Source of the DNA: Oceanospirillaceae bacterium
GTDB lineage: Bacteria; Pseudomonadota; Gammaproteobacteria; Pseudomonadales; Balneatricaceae
Direction of reading: 5' to 3'
Length of the DNA stretch: 64,000 bases
NCBI GenBank assembly: GCA_013215375.1
Contig: JABSRB010000025.1
Coordinates: forward strand, 18,991 to 82,990
Shown here: positions 24,132 through 32,938 of the stretch, in pieces
Numbering within the stretch: position 1 is the first letter of the stretch
How the letters are laid out: each line of letters begins with the position of its first letter
Translations under genes and position numbers: made by a program
Notes under the pieces: model-generated
Database searches by the model: none
The model's input: only the letters and a program-made list of their open reading frames with translations
Told to the model about the DNA's origin: nothing

Positions 24132-25118
24132 ATGATCAATGTGTGTCTTTTTGGAGCGGGACGGATTGGCGCTGTGCACGCGGCTAATATCGCTAGGCAT
24201 AGCGAAGTCAATATTTGTTATGTGGTAGATGCCTATGAGCCAGCGGCGCAAAAGCTGGCGACTTTGTATGGCGCAACAGTGGTCAGTGCCGAGCATGCAT
24301 TGGCTGACCCCAAGGTAGATGGCGTTATTATCGCCAGCTCTACCAATACCCATGCAAATTTAATGGAGCTTGCGGCGCGCGCCAAAAAAGCGATATTTTG
24401 TGAAAAGCCAGTTGATCTGAGTGTTAAGCGGGTGCGAGAGTGCCTAGCGATTGTCAAAGAGATGGGCGTGGTCTGCTCGATTGGTTTTAACCGTCGCTAC
24501 GATCCCCAATTTAGTGCCTTAAAACAGGCGATTGTTGCAGGTGAAATCGGAAATTTAGAAATGTTGACGATCACCAGCCGCGACCCTTCACCACCGCCTA
24601 TTGAATATATTGAAGTTTCTGGCGGTCTATTTCGTGACATGATGATTCATGATTTCGACATGGCGCGCTGGCTGCTAGATGAGGAAGTGGTGGAAGTCTT
24701 CGCTACCGCCAGTTGCCAAGTCGATGCGGCCATTGGCAGTGCTGGTGATGTGGATACTGCGCTAGTGACACTTAAAACGGCCAGTGGAAAATTGTGTCAA
24801 ATTAGTAATAGCCGCCGTGCCAGTTACGGCTACGATCAGCGTGTTGAAGCTTTTGGCTCTAAGGGGATGGCGCAAGTGGCTAATCAGACGGAGTCGACAC
24901 TGACGCTCACCAATGGATTAGGCCGGATGAGCGCTAAGCCAGAGTACTTCTTTTTAGAGCGTTATAACAATGCCTACCGCTTAGAGTTGGATAACTTTGT
25001 CGCTTGTATTCGCAATGAAGCAGTGCCCGTTGCCGGCCCGATGGAAGGATTGCAATCACTTATCTTGGCTGAGGCGGCGGTAGAATCACTGCGAACAGCT
25101 AAAGCTATCTCGCTCTAG
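24132..25118 (+). CDS. iolG: Inositol 2-dehydrogenase IolG
   Basis: The 328-residue protein belongs to the GFO/IDH/MocA family and oxidises myo-inositol to 2-keto-myo-inositol with NAD, the first pathway step. Visible are the Rossmann motif FGAGRIGAVHA (residues 7-17), the EKP lysine motif in AIFCEKPVDLS near residue 97 and the catalytic block RDMMIHDFDMARWLL near 175, with Asp and His at the expected spacing. Length is as usual. It follows iolR by 83 bases that form a long stem, and iolB follows after 83 bases. Whether inositol or a stereoisomer such as scyllo-inositol is preferred cannot be read. Confidence 0.93.
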   Translation: MINVCLFGAGRIGAVHAANIARHSEVNICYVVDAYEPAAQKLATLYGATVVSAEHALADPKVDGVIIASSTNTHANLMELAARAKKAIFCEKPVDLSVKRVRECLAIVKEMGVVCSIGFNRRYDPQFSALKQAIVAGEIGNLEMLTITSRDPSPPPIEYIEVSGGLFRDMMIHDFDMARWLLDEEVVEVFATASCQVDAAIGSAGDVDTALVTLKTASGKLCQISNSRRASYGYDQRVEAFGSKGMAQVANQTESTLTLTNGLGRMSAKPEYFFLERYNNAYRLELDNFVACIRNEAVPVAGPMEGLQSLILAEAAVESLRTAKAISL

Positions 25119-25135
25119 AACATCGTCATTGGATT

Positions 25136-25171
25136 ATCCTAAATTCGGCAATTCAATTGCCGATTTAGGAT
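25136..25171. repeat. Compact inverted repeat, solo form of the 649-815 element
   Basis: ATCCTAAATTCGGCAATT (25136-25153) and AATTGCCGATTTAGGAT (25155-25171) form an almost perfect hairpin with one bulged T. The outer ATCCTAAATTCGGC is also the end sequence of the element at 649-815. It lies between iolG and iolB, where it could also act as an mRNA hairpin. Confidence 0.6.
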
Positions 25172-25201
25172 CATAGTGCTGTTAACGCACTCAATAAGGG
25201 A

Positions 25202-26026
25202 ATGAAAATGTCACATTTATTATCTAAGGCGGCGGCGCCTGATGCACATGGCTGTATCCAAAAAATCACTCCAGAGTCGGCTAACTGGAAATACGTAGGT
25301 TTTGAACTCTATCAATTAGCAGCGGGTGAAACACTCAATCATTTGAGTTTGGATAACGAAACTTGTCTAGTGATCGTGACGGGATTAGCCGATGTGAAAG
25401 CGGGTGATGAAGCTTGGCAGGGGTTGGGCGAGCGCATGAGTTTGTTTGAGAACAAAGCGCCGTACTCAGTGTATCTACCGCCAAAATTAGCGGCAACTGT
25501 GACAGCGGTGACGGATTTGGAATTGGCTATTTGTCAGGCACCCGCGGTGGGGAAGTTCCCGGTGCGTTTGATTACGCCGCAAATGTGCAGTAGGCAAACA
25601 CGCGGTGTGGCGACGAATACTCGCCATGTTTGTAATATCTTGTTTGATAACTTAGAGGCAGAAAGTTTGTTGGTGTGTGAAGTGTCGACGCCCAGTGGTA
25701 ACTGGTCGAGCTATCCGCCACACAAACACGACAGTGATAATGCTCCGAGTGAAACGTTATTGGAGGAAACCTATTATCATCGCATTAACCCTGAGCAAGG
25801 TTTTATCTTTCAGCGGGTGTACACGGATGACCGCAGCTTAGATGAAACTATGAGTGTCGAAAACCATGGGGTAGTAATGGTGCCTGAAGGCTACCATCCG
25901 GTGGGTGTTCCACACGGTTATGAATCCTACTATTTAAATGTCATGGCGGGCCCGAGTCGTAACTGGATATTTCATAATGATCCGGATCACGAGTGGATCA
26001 TTGCAGCCGATAAATTAAAAACTTAA
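25202..26026 (+). CDS. iolB: 5-deoxy-glucuronate isomerase IolB
   Basis: The 274-residue product is normal for IolB, which converts 5-deoxy-glucuronate to 5-dehydro-2-deoxygluconate. It is a double cupin; the metal site is visible as YPPHKHDSDN near residue 182, then EETYYHRINPEQGF (Glu ligand) and VPEGYHPVGVPHGYESYY (last His) near 235. The N-terminal half lacks the ligands, as in the family. It ends the rightward iolR-iolG-iolB series. ATG 25202 directly follows AATAAGGGA, giving a weak but usable ribosome site. Confidence 0.95.
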   Translation: MKMSHLLSKAAAPDAHGCIQKITPESANWKYVGFELYQLAAGETLNHLSLDNETCLVIVTGLADVKAGDEAWQGLGERMSLFENKAPYSVYLPPKLAATVTAVTDLELAICQAPAVGKFPVRLITPQMCSRQTRGVATNTRHVCNILFDNLEAESLLVCEVSTPSGNWSSYPPHKHDSDNAPSETLLEETYYHRINPEQGFIFQRVYTDDRSLDETMSVENHGVVMVPEGYHPVGVPHGYESYYLNVMAGPSRNWIFHNDPDHEWIIAADKLKT

Positions 26027-26038
26027 ACACTCGACATA

Positions 26039-26057
26039 CCCTGTGCAAGTCACAGGG
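26039..26057. terminator. Hairpin between convergent iolB and SemiSWEET genes
   Basis: CCCTGTG (26039-26045) pairs with CACAGGG (26051-26057) across 5 bases. It lies between two convergent stops, as expected of a shared terminator, but there is no clear T-run on either side. Confidence 0.45.
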
Positions 26058-26078
26058 AGCTTACTCTCGGTTAGGCTC

Positions 26079-26381
26079 CTAGGCGTGGGTGATTTGCACT
26101 TCTTCAGCGGCTGTTTTTTTCTGTTTAATACGTTTTGAAATAGTTAGCGTTAATACACAGACCGCCAATATTAAGGTGACTGAATTTGCCAGCAGCATAG
26201 GCAGGTCTTGCACTAAAATCCCATAGCTCAGCCAGAGCGCGATGCCCACAGTGAAAATTGAATACATTGTCACTGAAATCCCATCAACATTTCCCGTGCG
26301 CAGAATAGCGATCACTTGCGGTACAAAAGCGGCGGTGGTGAACAGTGCGGCGAATATGCCAATAGCAGTAGTGTGGTCCAT
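26079..26381 (-). CDS. SemiSWEET-family sugar transporter
   Basis: The 100-residue protein has three membrane helices and the PQ-loop signature TAAFVPQVIAILRTGNVDG in helix 1, followed by SVTMYSIFTVGIALWLSYG and a third helix, NSVTLILAVCVLTLTI. Bacterial SemiSWEETs dimerise and carry sugars by facilitated diffusion. It is convergent with iolB and lies at the edge of the inositol island, so a role with inositol or a related polyol is possible but not shown. The C-terminal tail is charged (KRIKQKKTAAEE). Confidence 0.85.
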   Translation of the reverse strand: MDHTTAIGIFAALFTTAAFVPQVIAILRTGNVDGISVTMYSIFTVGIALWLSYGILVQDLPMLLANSVTLILAVCVLTLTISKRIKQKKTAAEEVQITHA

Positions 26382-26918
26382 AAAATAATTCTCTGTAAAG
26401 TTGATGTGCTCTTCAAACAGGCACTGATAAATATAGGTTGTTGAGTATTATTTTTTTTTGGATGCGCATCATAAATAAACTACTTAGCTAGATCAAGCCC
26501 GGTGGAATTATATATTCAGAGGTTTGTTAAAAAATTCATACTGTTGTTTGGATTGCTAATCAAAAAATCCAAAGTGACGCTCTAGCTATTTAGTTTTTTT
26601 CTTAAATTTATTCTCATAATTAATTCAAATACTTCAGTGTCTGCAACAAGATACAGAAAGTTGAATCATAGGTTTGTTTTCAATGTTTGTAGTGTGAATG
26701 ATTATTTTTCTACTATCATTTATAGGCAGGTGCCAGGATGTATTTAAAACTACATCTTAGTTGTGTGGAAAAAAGGAGCCTGCCAGGTCGTTACTGTTAA
26801 AAGACTGTAAATACTCCTGCTATTTTTTGAGTAATTACTGATGTAGTTTTGATTGCAGTTTTTTAGAAATATCAGAGTTGTATCAATCGCTCTATTTGAC
26901 ATCACGAAGGGAATCTAC
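26382..26918. other. Intergenic region with a structured patch
   Basis: No gene is seen in 537 AT-rich bases. At 26725-26784 GGCAGG pairs with CCTGCC and, inside, GATGTA (26737-26742) with TACATC (26751-26756). I compared it by eye with the cyclic-di-GMP riboswitch patterns I know and saw no match. The next gene has AAGGGAA before its start. Confidence 0.45.
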
Positions 26919-28940
26919 ATGATCAAATCACTTAAACTTAAATTAGCCCTGGCGTTTGGGGCTATTTTTTTAGTGCTAGCAGCTACCACTACCGTTAACT
27001 TATATTACTTAAATGATGTGAGTGTTATTCAAAACAAAGTTGTTAATTTAAGAGTGAAAACCGTGAATGCCGGCAAAGATATTAACAACGGTATTAACTA
27101 TTCACTGGCGGCGCTGCGCGGTTATATGATTTTAGGTGCAGATCTTGATAAGGCACAGGCAATGAGAGATCAGCGCCAACAGGCGTGGACTTTGATTGAT
27201 AACAGTATGGCTGTCTTTGACGAGGTTTCGGTGAATTGGACGGTGCCGAAAAATATTGAAATTCTGCAAGAACTAAAAACGGTGTTGACTGATTTTAAAG
27301 CGGCCCAAAAAAAGGTTGAAGATATCGCTCAGACCACCGCTAACATTCCCTCTTATCAAGTGTTATTAACAGAGGCAGCGCCGCGTGCCGCTAAGATTCT
27401 CGCCGCCCTCACTGGGATTATCGACCTTGAAGCAGGTCAAGAGGCAAGTGCTGAACGCAAAGCGTTGTTGACGCACTTAGCTAATTCACGTGGAGCATTT
27501 GCGATTGGCCTCGCCAATATTCGCGCCTATTTGTTATCGGGGAATAGCCAATTTAAAGCAGAGTTTGAAGCGAAGTGGCAAGTGAATGAGGAGAACTACC
27601 AAATTATCGCCAATAAGTATGCGAAGTTACTGAGCAGTGAACAGCAGCAACATTGGAAAAATTATCAGGAGTATCGTCAGCAATTCTCGGTGATTCCTGA
27701 AAAAATGTTTGCCTTGCGCTCAGCTGCTGATTGGAACCAAGCTAACTACATACTTGGCAGTGAAGCGGCACCTAATGCTGCTAAAGCTGTTGCATTGCTC
27801 TCACAAATGCAAAACTCTCAAAATACTTTGTTAGCTAACGATGTCATTAGCCTAAAGGAGCACAGTGATGCGCAAGTTATGATTTTGATCCTAGGAGCGG
27901 CCATTTCGCTGTTTTTATCCATCGCCATTGCGATTGGTTTCGGCAGAGATCTATTGGGCCGTTTATCGCCGCTGTTACAAAAGGCGACTGAAATATCAAA
28001 TAATAATTTATCCACTCCCGCGCTGGTTATAAAAGGCAATGATGAGTTGACTCAGCTATCTAAAGCAGTCAACCAAATGAGTGAAGCGCTGACTCGAACC
28101 TTGACCAGCACTGCTGAATCTATTCAGGGCGTATCTAGTGAGGCTAATAATATATTCATCGCTAATACGGATATGTCGAAGACGATAGATAAACAGAATG
28201 AGCAAATAAACTTAATCGCAGCGGCGATTGAACAGTTATCAGCTTCCTCTAAAGAAGTCTCAGATAGCAGTGAACTCACTGCGAAATCGGCAGAGGATTC
28301 TTTGCTGACGGCTAAAGAAGGTGGCAATTTAATGCGTAGCTCCATGACGCAAATGAGCGAAATCAGCGAAGCTTTTGATAATAGTGCCGCTTCGATTGGC
28401 TCGTTGAGTGAGCAAAGTAAAAAAGTTGAAGATATCTTGGGGGTTATTCGCGGTATTGCAGAGCAAACCAATTTGCTGGCGCTTAACGCCGCTATTGAAG
28501 CGGCGCGTGCCGGTGAGCAAGGGCGTGGTTTTGCAGTGGTCGCCGATGAAGTAAGACAGCTTGCTAGCCGTACTACAGATGCCACAGCCGATGTAGAAAA
28601 AGCCATTGATCAGATGCGCAATGATGCAGGCGTCAGTGTGAAGAGCATGGAAATCGGGCGCGAAAAGGTAAAACATGGTATTGAAATATCGGATAAAGTG
28701 TCTAACGTATTGGATGAAATTATTAAAAATGCCACTGAAGTTTCATCGAAAATGAAATCTATCGCGACCAGTTCTAATGAGCAATCAGCAGTCACTGCTG
28801 AAATAGCCGCTAATACCAATCAAGTCTCTATCTTGTCGATTGAGGTTAATAAGAGCATCAGCAATGTTGTCGATATGACTAGGGCCGTATCTGAAAGCTC
28901 TTCTCATCGAGCCCAAGAATTGATGAAGATGGTTAAATAA
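26919..28940 (+). CDS. Methyl-accepting chemotaxis protein with large helical periplasmic domain
   Basis: This is a 673-residue chemoreceptor. Helix 1 is at about residues 7-27 and helix 2 near 320-345, framing a periplasmic part of about 290 residues that is all helical with two similar modules, as in HBM-type sensors such as McpS, which bind organic acids. HAMP follows (to about 400), then the signalling domain with [20 protein letters not shown] near 520. ATG 26919 is chosen since AAGGGAA lies 8 bases before it and [18 protein letters not shown] is a proper signal anchor. The HBM call is by eye; ligand unknown. Confidence 0.9.
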   Translation: MIKSLKLKLALAFGAIFLVLAATTTVNLYYLNDVSVIQNKVVNLRVKTVNAGKDINNGINYSLAALRGYMILGADLDKAQAMRDQRQQAWTLIDNSMAVFDEVSVNWTVPKNIEILQELKTVLTDFKAAQKKVEDIAQTTANIPSYQVLLTEAAPRAAKILAALTGIIDLEAGQEASAERKALLTHLANSRGAFAIGLANIRAYLLSGNSQFKAEFEAKWQVNEENYQIIANKYAKLLSSEQQQHWKNYQEYRQQFSVIPEKMFALRSAADWNQANYILGSEAAPNAAKAVALLSQMQNSQNTLLANDVISLKEHSDAQVMILILGAAISLFLSIAIAIGFGRDLLGRLSPLLQKATEISNNNLSTPALVIKGNDELTQLSKAVNQMSEALTRTLTSTAESIQGVSSEANNIFIANTDMSKTIDKQNEQINLIAAAIEQLSASSKEVSDSSELTAKSAEDSLLTAKEGGNLMRSSMTQMSEISEAFDNSAASIGSLSEQSKKVEDILGVIRGIAEQTNLLALNAAIEAARAGEQGRGFAVVADEVRQLASRTTDATADVEKAIDQMRNDAGVSVKSMEIGREKVKHGIEISDKVSNVLDEIIKNATEVSSKMKSIATSSNEQSAVTAEIAANTNQVSILSIEVNKSISNVVDMTRAVSESSSHRAQELMKMVK

Positions 28941-29067
28941 GAGGAAAGCGATAAGTTAGAAAGCTATGAGTCATATAGACGTTAGAAAATTACGCTAAGG
29001 TCTATTTTAACAGTGCTAATAAGTGCTACATTCCCCTGACTAACACACGGATGGGGAATAATAATAA

Positions 29068-30348
29068 ATGGTAGATATAGCCGCTCAAAGTAAAGAGTCA
29101 CGCCAAGCTAAGTCGGTCACAGTGATTGGCGCTGGTATAATAGGCGTACTCATCGCGTTGCAATTACAGCGCGAGGGGCACCGTGTAACCTTGATTGATA
29201 AAGATCAGCCAGGCAGTGGTTGCTCTTTTGGAAATGCGGGAATATTAGCCCGCTCATCCTTTGCCCCCCTATCTAGTCCCAGTTCGATAAAACAAGTCCC
29301 CAGTTGGTTACTCAACCCCAATGGCCCATTAAGCATTTGCTGGGGTTATCTGTACAAAATACTACCTTGGTTAACCCGTTATTTAATGGCGGGATTTCGC
29401 AGTGATTATCAACAGCGCGGTGAGGCTTTACAGCAGCTGACCGATAACAGTGTGCAGTTGTATGAGTCGCTGTGCACTTTTGCCGATTGTCGTGAGCTGA
29501 TTGAAAAAATAGATTATCTGCAAGTGTATCGCAGTGAAAAAGGGCTGCTTAAATGTGAGGCTGATATGCAGTGGCGACGTGCCTTAGGATACAGCGTTGA
29601 TAGGTTAGATGCGCAGGCGTTACAGCGGTTAGAGCCGGCACTGGCAGAGAGTTTTAAATACGCGCATTTGATTAGAGATCACGGTTTTGTAAAAGATCCT
29701 AAAGCGTTGCTCAGTGCTTTTTATGATAAATTTTGCGCCTTAGGTGGCGAATTTGTACAAGCTAAGGTTAAAACGATTGAATACCACCAGCAGCAGTGTT
29801 TAGTCTTCAATGATAAAGAGACGCTGTACAGTGATAAGCTGGTGGTGGCAGCGGGTGCTTTTTCAGCCAGAGTTATCAGCTCTACTGGTATTCATATTCC
29901 CTTGGAAACAGAGCGTGGTTATCACGTTAACTGCGCACAAATAGATGCTGAACTGCAAGTATCACGGCCCATTATGGATGGCGATTTAAAATACTTTGTC
30001 ACGCCGATGAATCACGGCCTGCGCTTTGCGGGCTTAGTGGAATTTGGCGGATTAGATGCGCCACTAAATATGGATCGAGCTAAGACATTAGAAAAAAATG
30101 CCCAGCAAATGTTACCTGGCTTAAATACTCAAGATGCGAGTTATTGGATGGGATTTAGGCCGACCTTGGCAGACAGTATGCCAGTGATTAGTCATGCGCC
30201 AGACAATCCTAATGTGCTGTATGCTTTTGGTCATCAGCATTTAGGTTTAACTTGTGCACCAATGACCGCCAATATTGTCAGTGATTTGATCAGTGGCCGT
30301 ACACCAGCGATCGATATCTCGCGCTTTGATGTACAGCGTCTGTTATAA
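29068..30348 (+). CDS. dadA: FAD-dependent D-amino acid dehydrogenase-like oxidoreductase (DAO family)
   Basis: The 426-residue protein has the N-terminal FAD site VIGAGIIGVLIALQLQ (residues about 19-34), the acidic LIDKDQPGSGCSFGNAG that binds the ribose, and a C-terminal FAD segment with PNVLYAFGHQHLGLTCAP. The SFGNAG signature and 420-residue length fit the DadA branch, which deaminates D-amino acids and passes electrons to quinone. Related enzymes oxidise hydroxyproline or other imino acids, and no racemase or specific neighbour settles the substrate. The product ends 35 bases before a histidine phosphatase. Confidence 0.82.
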   Translation: MVDIAAQSKESRQAKSVTVIGAGIIGVLIALQLQREGHRVTLIDKDQPGSGCSFGNAGILARSSFAPLSSPSSIKQVPSWLLNPNGPLSICWGYLYKILPWLTRYLMAGFRSDYQQRGEALQQLTDNSVQLYESLCTFADCRELIEKIDYLQVYRSEKGLLKCEADMQWRRALGYSVDRLDAQALQRLEPALAESFKYAHLIRDHGFVKDPKALLSAFYDKFCALGGEFVQAKVKTIEYHQQQCLVFNDKETLYSDKLVVAAGAFSARVISSTGIHIPLETERGYHVNCAQIDAELQVSRPIMDGDLKYFVTPMNHGLRFAGLVEFGGLDAPLNMDRAKTLEKNAQQMLPGLNTQDASYWMGFRPTLADSMPVISHAPDNPNVLYAFGHQHLGLTCAPMTANIVSDLISGRTPAIDISRFDVQRLL

Positions 30349-30382
30349 AGCCAAATTTTTTAGAAGTGAGAGTAGTATAGAA

Positions 30383-30940
30383 ATGTTAAAACCCGTTCCT
30401 TTTTATTTTTTGCGCCACGGTCAAACCGATTGGAACCTCGCCAAGCGTTTGCAGGGCCAGACTGATATCCCACTCAATGCCACCGGTCGGGCTCAGGCCT
30501 TAGCGGCAAAGGCACTGATCACTAAATTACGTCTCACTAAAGTATGCAGTAGCGATTTAAGTAGAGCTTACGAGACCGCTGAAATAGTGACGACAGATCT
30601 TAGGCTACCAATAATAACGGTGAGTGGCATTAGGGAAGTGACGCTTGGCGAAGCGGATGGGCGTCAAAGAGGGCCATGGTATCTGCGTTGGAAAAGCGGC
30701 GAGTTGGCAATAGCAGGGGCGGAGACGCGAGCGGATTTCAGCGACAGGATTGTCGCAGGTATTAATAACATCCTAGAAGATGGTGAGTTAACGTTGATAG
30801 TCTCCCACGGAGGTGTGTACAGTGCTTTAACAGACCAGCTAAATATCAAACTATCTCAGAGGATTGAAAATTGTATGTTAATTTATTTTCAGCCGGTAGT
30901 GGGCAGTAATAATAACTGGATGATAGAAGTCATCAGTTAA
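30383..30940 (+). CDS. Histidine phosphatase family protein (phosphoglycerate-mutase-like)
   Basis: The 185-residue protein has the catalytic RHGQTDWNLAKRLQGQTD motif at residues about 11-28, the SSDLSRAYETAE segment, the acid residue in REVTLGEADG and the second histidine in LIVSHGGVY. This is the cobC/gpmB-like branch of histidine phosphatases; the true substrate is open. The frame extends upstream into the preceding gene, but ATG 30383 is where homologues start. It probably shares a transcript with the dadA-like gene. Confidence 0.85.
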   Translation: MLKPVPFYFLRHGQTDWNLAKRLQGQTDIPLNATGRAQALAAKALITKLRLTKVCSSDLSRAYETAEIVTTDLRLPIITVSGIREVTLGEADGRQRGPWYLRWKSGELAIAGAETRADFSDRIVAGINNILEDGELTLIVSHGGVYSALTDQLNIKLSQRIENCMLIYFQPVVGSNNNWMIEVIS

Positions 30941-31057
30941 TAAAAAAAGCCGTTTATACCGGCTGGATTTAAGTGTTATTAGTGCGGGTGGCAGCGGTGT
31001 TGTCTGGTCCTAATACAAAACATAATTCGTCCAGGAAAATCACAGGATATTGATTGC

Positions 31058-31591
31058 ATGAAACATTTATTGACAGTTCTTCTGGTACTTACGATGAGTC
31101 AGCATGTACTAGCTCAGCAGCCTGATGTGCAGGAGTTGAAATTTATTAAAGATCTGTTTAACCGCATTCAACCTGCCACTTTTGCTAATAATAAAGAGTA
31201 CTGTGGTTATATAGGTTACGATAAAAATGGCGTCTTGATAGCCACTACTGCGTATATGGGTAAAGAGAATTCATGCATGCCACAGGAGCCTCCGCTTGAT
31301 TTGGAGATTGTTGGCTCCTACCATACTCACGGTGCGTTTTCTGCAGAGGCTGATTCAGAATTGCCTTCATCAGACGACATGATGGGTGATATGGAGGAAG
31401 ATATAGATGGCTTTATCGCCACACCCGGTGGACGTATTTGGTATATAGATACTATCGATAATATTGCCGAAATGGTCTGCGAAAGACACTGCATAATGTC
31501 TGACCCTAACTTTGATGCTACTCTGTTAGACCCCGTTTCTGATCGCTATACCCTAGCGCAATTACAACAGCGAGAGCTAGAGCAGCAGTAG
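31058..31591 (+). CDS. Secreted DUF4329 (JAB-like) domain protein
   Basis: This is a 177-residue protein with a signal peptide, MKHLLTVLLVLTMSQHVLA. The mature part matches DUF4329: EYCGYIGYDKNGVLIAT, then SYHTHGAFSAEADSE, with HTHG followed by an acidic-serine stretch like the metal site of JAB/MPN peptidases, and GFIATPGGRIWYID. Four Cys could form disulfides outside the cytoplasm. Such domains occur at the ends of polymorphic toxins and as free proteins; function is not established. It stands alone. Confidence 0.7.
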   Translation: MKHLLTVLLVLTMSQHVLAQQPDVQELKFIKDLFNRIQPATFANNKEYCGYIGYDKNGVLIATTAYMGKENSCMPQEPPLDLEIVGSYHTHGAFSAEADSELPSSDDMMGDMEEDIDGFIATPGGRIWYIDTIDNIAEMVCERHCIMSDPNFDATLLDPVSDRYTLAQLQQRELEQQ

Positions 31592-32003
31592 CATTTAAAT
31601 CAACGCTAGGGGAGGCTTCTTTGACTGGCCTACAAAACTTGAAAACACACCCCTGTTATTGACAAGAGTAAATACTCTGGATTATGGCTACACAGAGGGC
31701 ATCGACATATGGGGCCTGCCGGGCTGAATTTTTTGGCTGATAAATTCTCTGCGAATGCTGTAGTCAAATAGATGCTTTTAGCCCTGCCAGGTTCGCTAGG
31801 TAGCGGGTTGCTCAATATATTGATCACAATGGTAAAAAGTCCCGAGGGCAAGCCATCTCGCTTGGTGAAGCGTTGATCATCTTAAGTGAATAGTCAGAAA
31901 AAATGATAGATTATTCAGACAAATAGCATAATTGTCTCTATGTCGCTAAGAAATTCTGGCTCCCAGTGATAATATACAGCCACTTAATTGAGGATCTGTA
32001 GAG
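31592..32003. other. Intergenic region, 412 bases, nothing identified
   Basis: No gene that I can support. A 73-codon minus-strand frame (31630-31851) has no ribosome site and no recognised product. It could contain a decayed gene, but I cannot show one. Confidence 0.35.
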
Positions 32004-32711
32004 ATGGAAATAGCCGAGTTTTTTAATAGCACATTATCAGACATTAACCATTGGTACGCCGGTGAGCAGCCAGTGCCGTTATCTGGGGATGTGAAGTGGT
32101 GGGTGTTAGCTGCGGCTACCTTTTTGTTAGGTTGCGGTATTGGTTATTATCGCAGAGCAAAAACGTTGCGAGCTCCGGTTGATAATATACCAGCAAAGCA
32201 GCCAGCGACTAATGCATCCAATTCATATGCCTATCTACAGATGTTACTCGCCGAGACAAAAATCGTTATTGAGCGCTATCAGACCGAGTTAGGAGTGGTG
32301 CTAGAAAATTCATCCGTTGACGATAATCTTAAGTTAGAAGCTGCGATTAGCGCAGAAGATTTACATATTTATTACACTGCTATTGATGATTTAAAGAACC
32401 TTGAAAATAGCGCGTTGAGATTGCAAATCGTGAAAGCGAATACACTGTTCAAATTAACCTTGCATCGCTTTAAGTACTACCGGGAGTTGCATTGTGAATA
32501 CGAAGGGCTCACGCAAATAGCGGCAAAATCGCAGATACCTTTAGACAGTAATAGAGTCGCTCAATCACGCCTTAAATTACAGCGTGAGCGGAAGCGTTTA
32601 CGACAAGATCACCTAGTGATGATTACGCAAATGCGGCAGATGTTTACCATGATAAGATCGCACCAAACATGTCCTAGCCAAACTTCTAACAGCGTTGAAT
32701 CAATCGACTAA
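32004..32711 (+). CDS. Membrane-anchored helical protein, unknown function
   Basis: The 235-residue protein has a short N-terminal segment, one membrane helix (about residues 30-48, VKWWVLAAATFLLGCGIGYY) and a long charged helical part from about residue 70 to 225, with stretches like RLKLQRERKRLRQDHLVM suited to coiled coils. It begins after GAGGATCTGTAGAG. No family is recognised. It precedes a response-regulator gene by 227 bases on the same strand; a shared job in signalling or envelope scaffolding is only a guess. Confidence 0.65.
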   Translation: MEIAEFFNSTLSDINHWYAGEQPVPLSGDVKWWVLAAATFLLGCGIGYYRRAKTLRAPVDNIPAKQPATNASNSYAYLQMLLAETKIVIERYQTELGVVLENSSVDDNLKLEAAISAEDLHIYYTAIDDLKNLENSALRLQIVKANTLFKLTLHRFKYYRELHCEYEGLTQIAAKSQIPLDSNRVAQSRLKLQRERKRLRQDHLVMITQMRQMFTMIRSHQTCPSQTSNSVESID

Positions 32712-32938
32712 TAATTATTTATAAACAATAAATTACGTTTTAAAAATGACTCTTATATTAGTCTTTAATGGTGCTCGTGAATTAATAGAGTATTAAATAG
32801 TTATCATTCCTGTATGAAATTAAACCTGAAAAATTGTTAAGGTGGCATGGGGCTGCTATATTGAAGTGATAAAACACTCAAAATAGCGGGTCATTTTGAT
32901 GTGTTATTTATGCAGTTATCACCTACTAGGATGATAGT

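Noticed and set aside
14916..26026. Recent horizontal transfer of the inositol island
   Set aside because: No flanking tRNA, integrase or clear change of base composition is visible by eye; a composition scan would be needed.
26725..26784. Cyclic-di-GMP riboswitch ahead of the chemoreceptor
   Set aside because: The conserved core of neither known class can be found; only the stems remain as an observation.
30948..30964. AGCCG/CGGCT hairpin behind the histidine phosphatase gene
   Set aside because: The T-run is on the minus strand (plus-strand A-run before the stem), but no minus-strand gene reads into it, so it is not called as a terminator.
31630..31851. 73-codon minus-strand frame in the gap after the DUF4329 gene
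   Set aside because: No ribosome site, no recognised family; a decayed gene is possible but cannot be shown.
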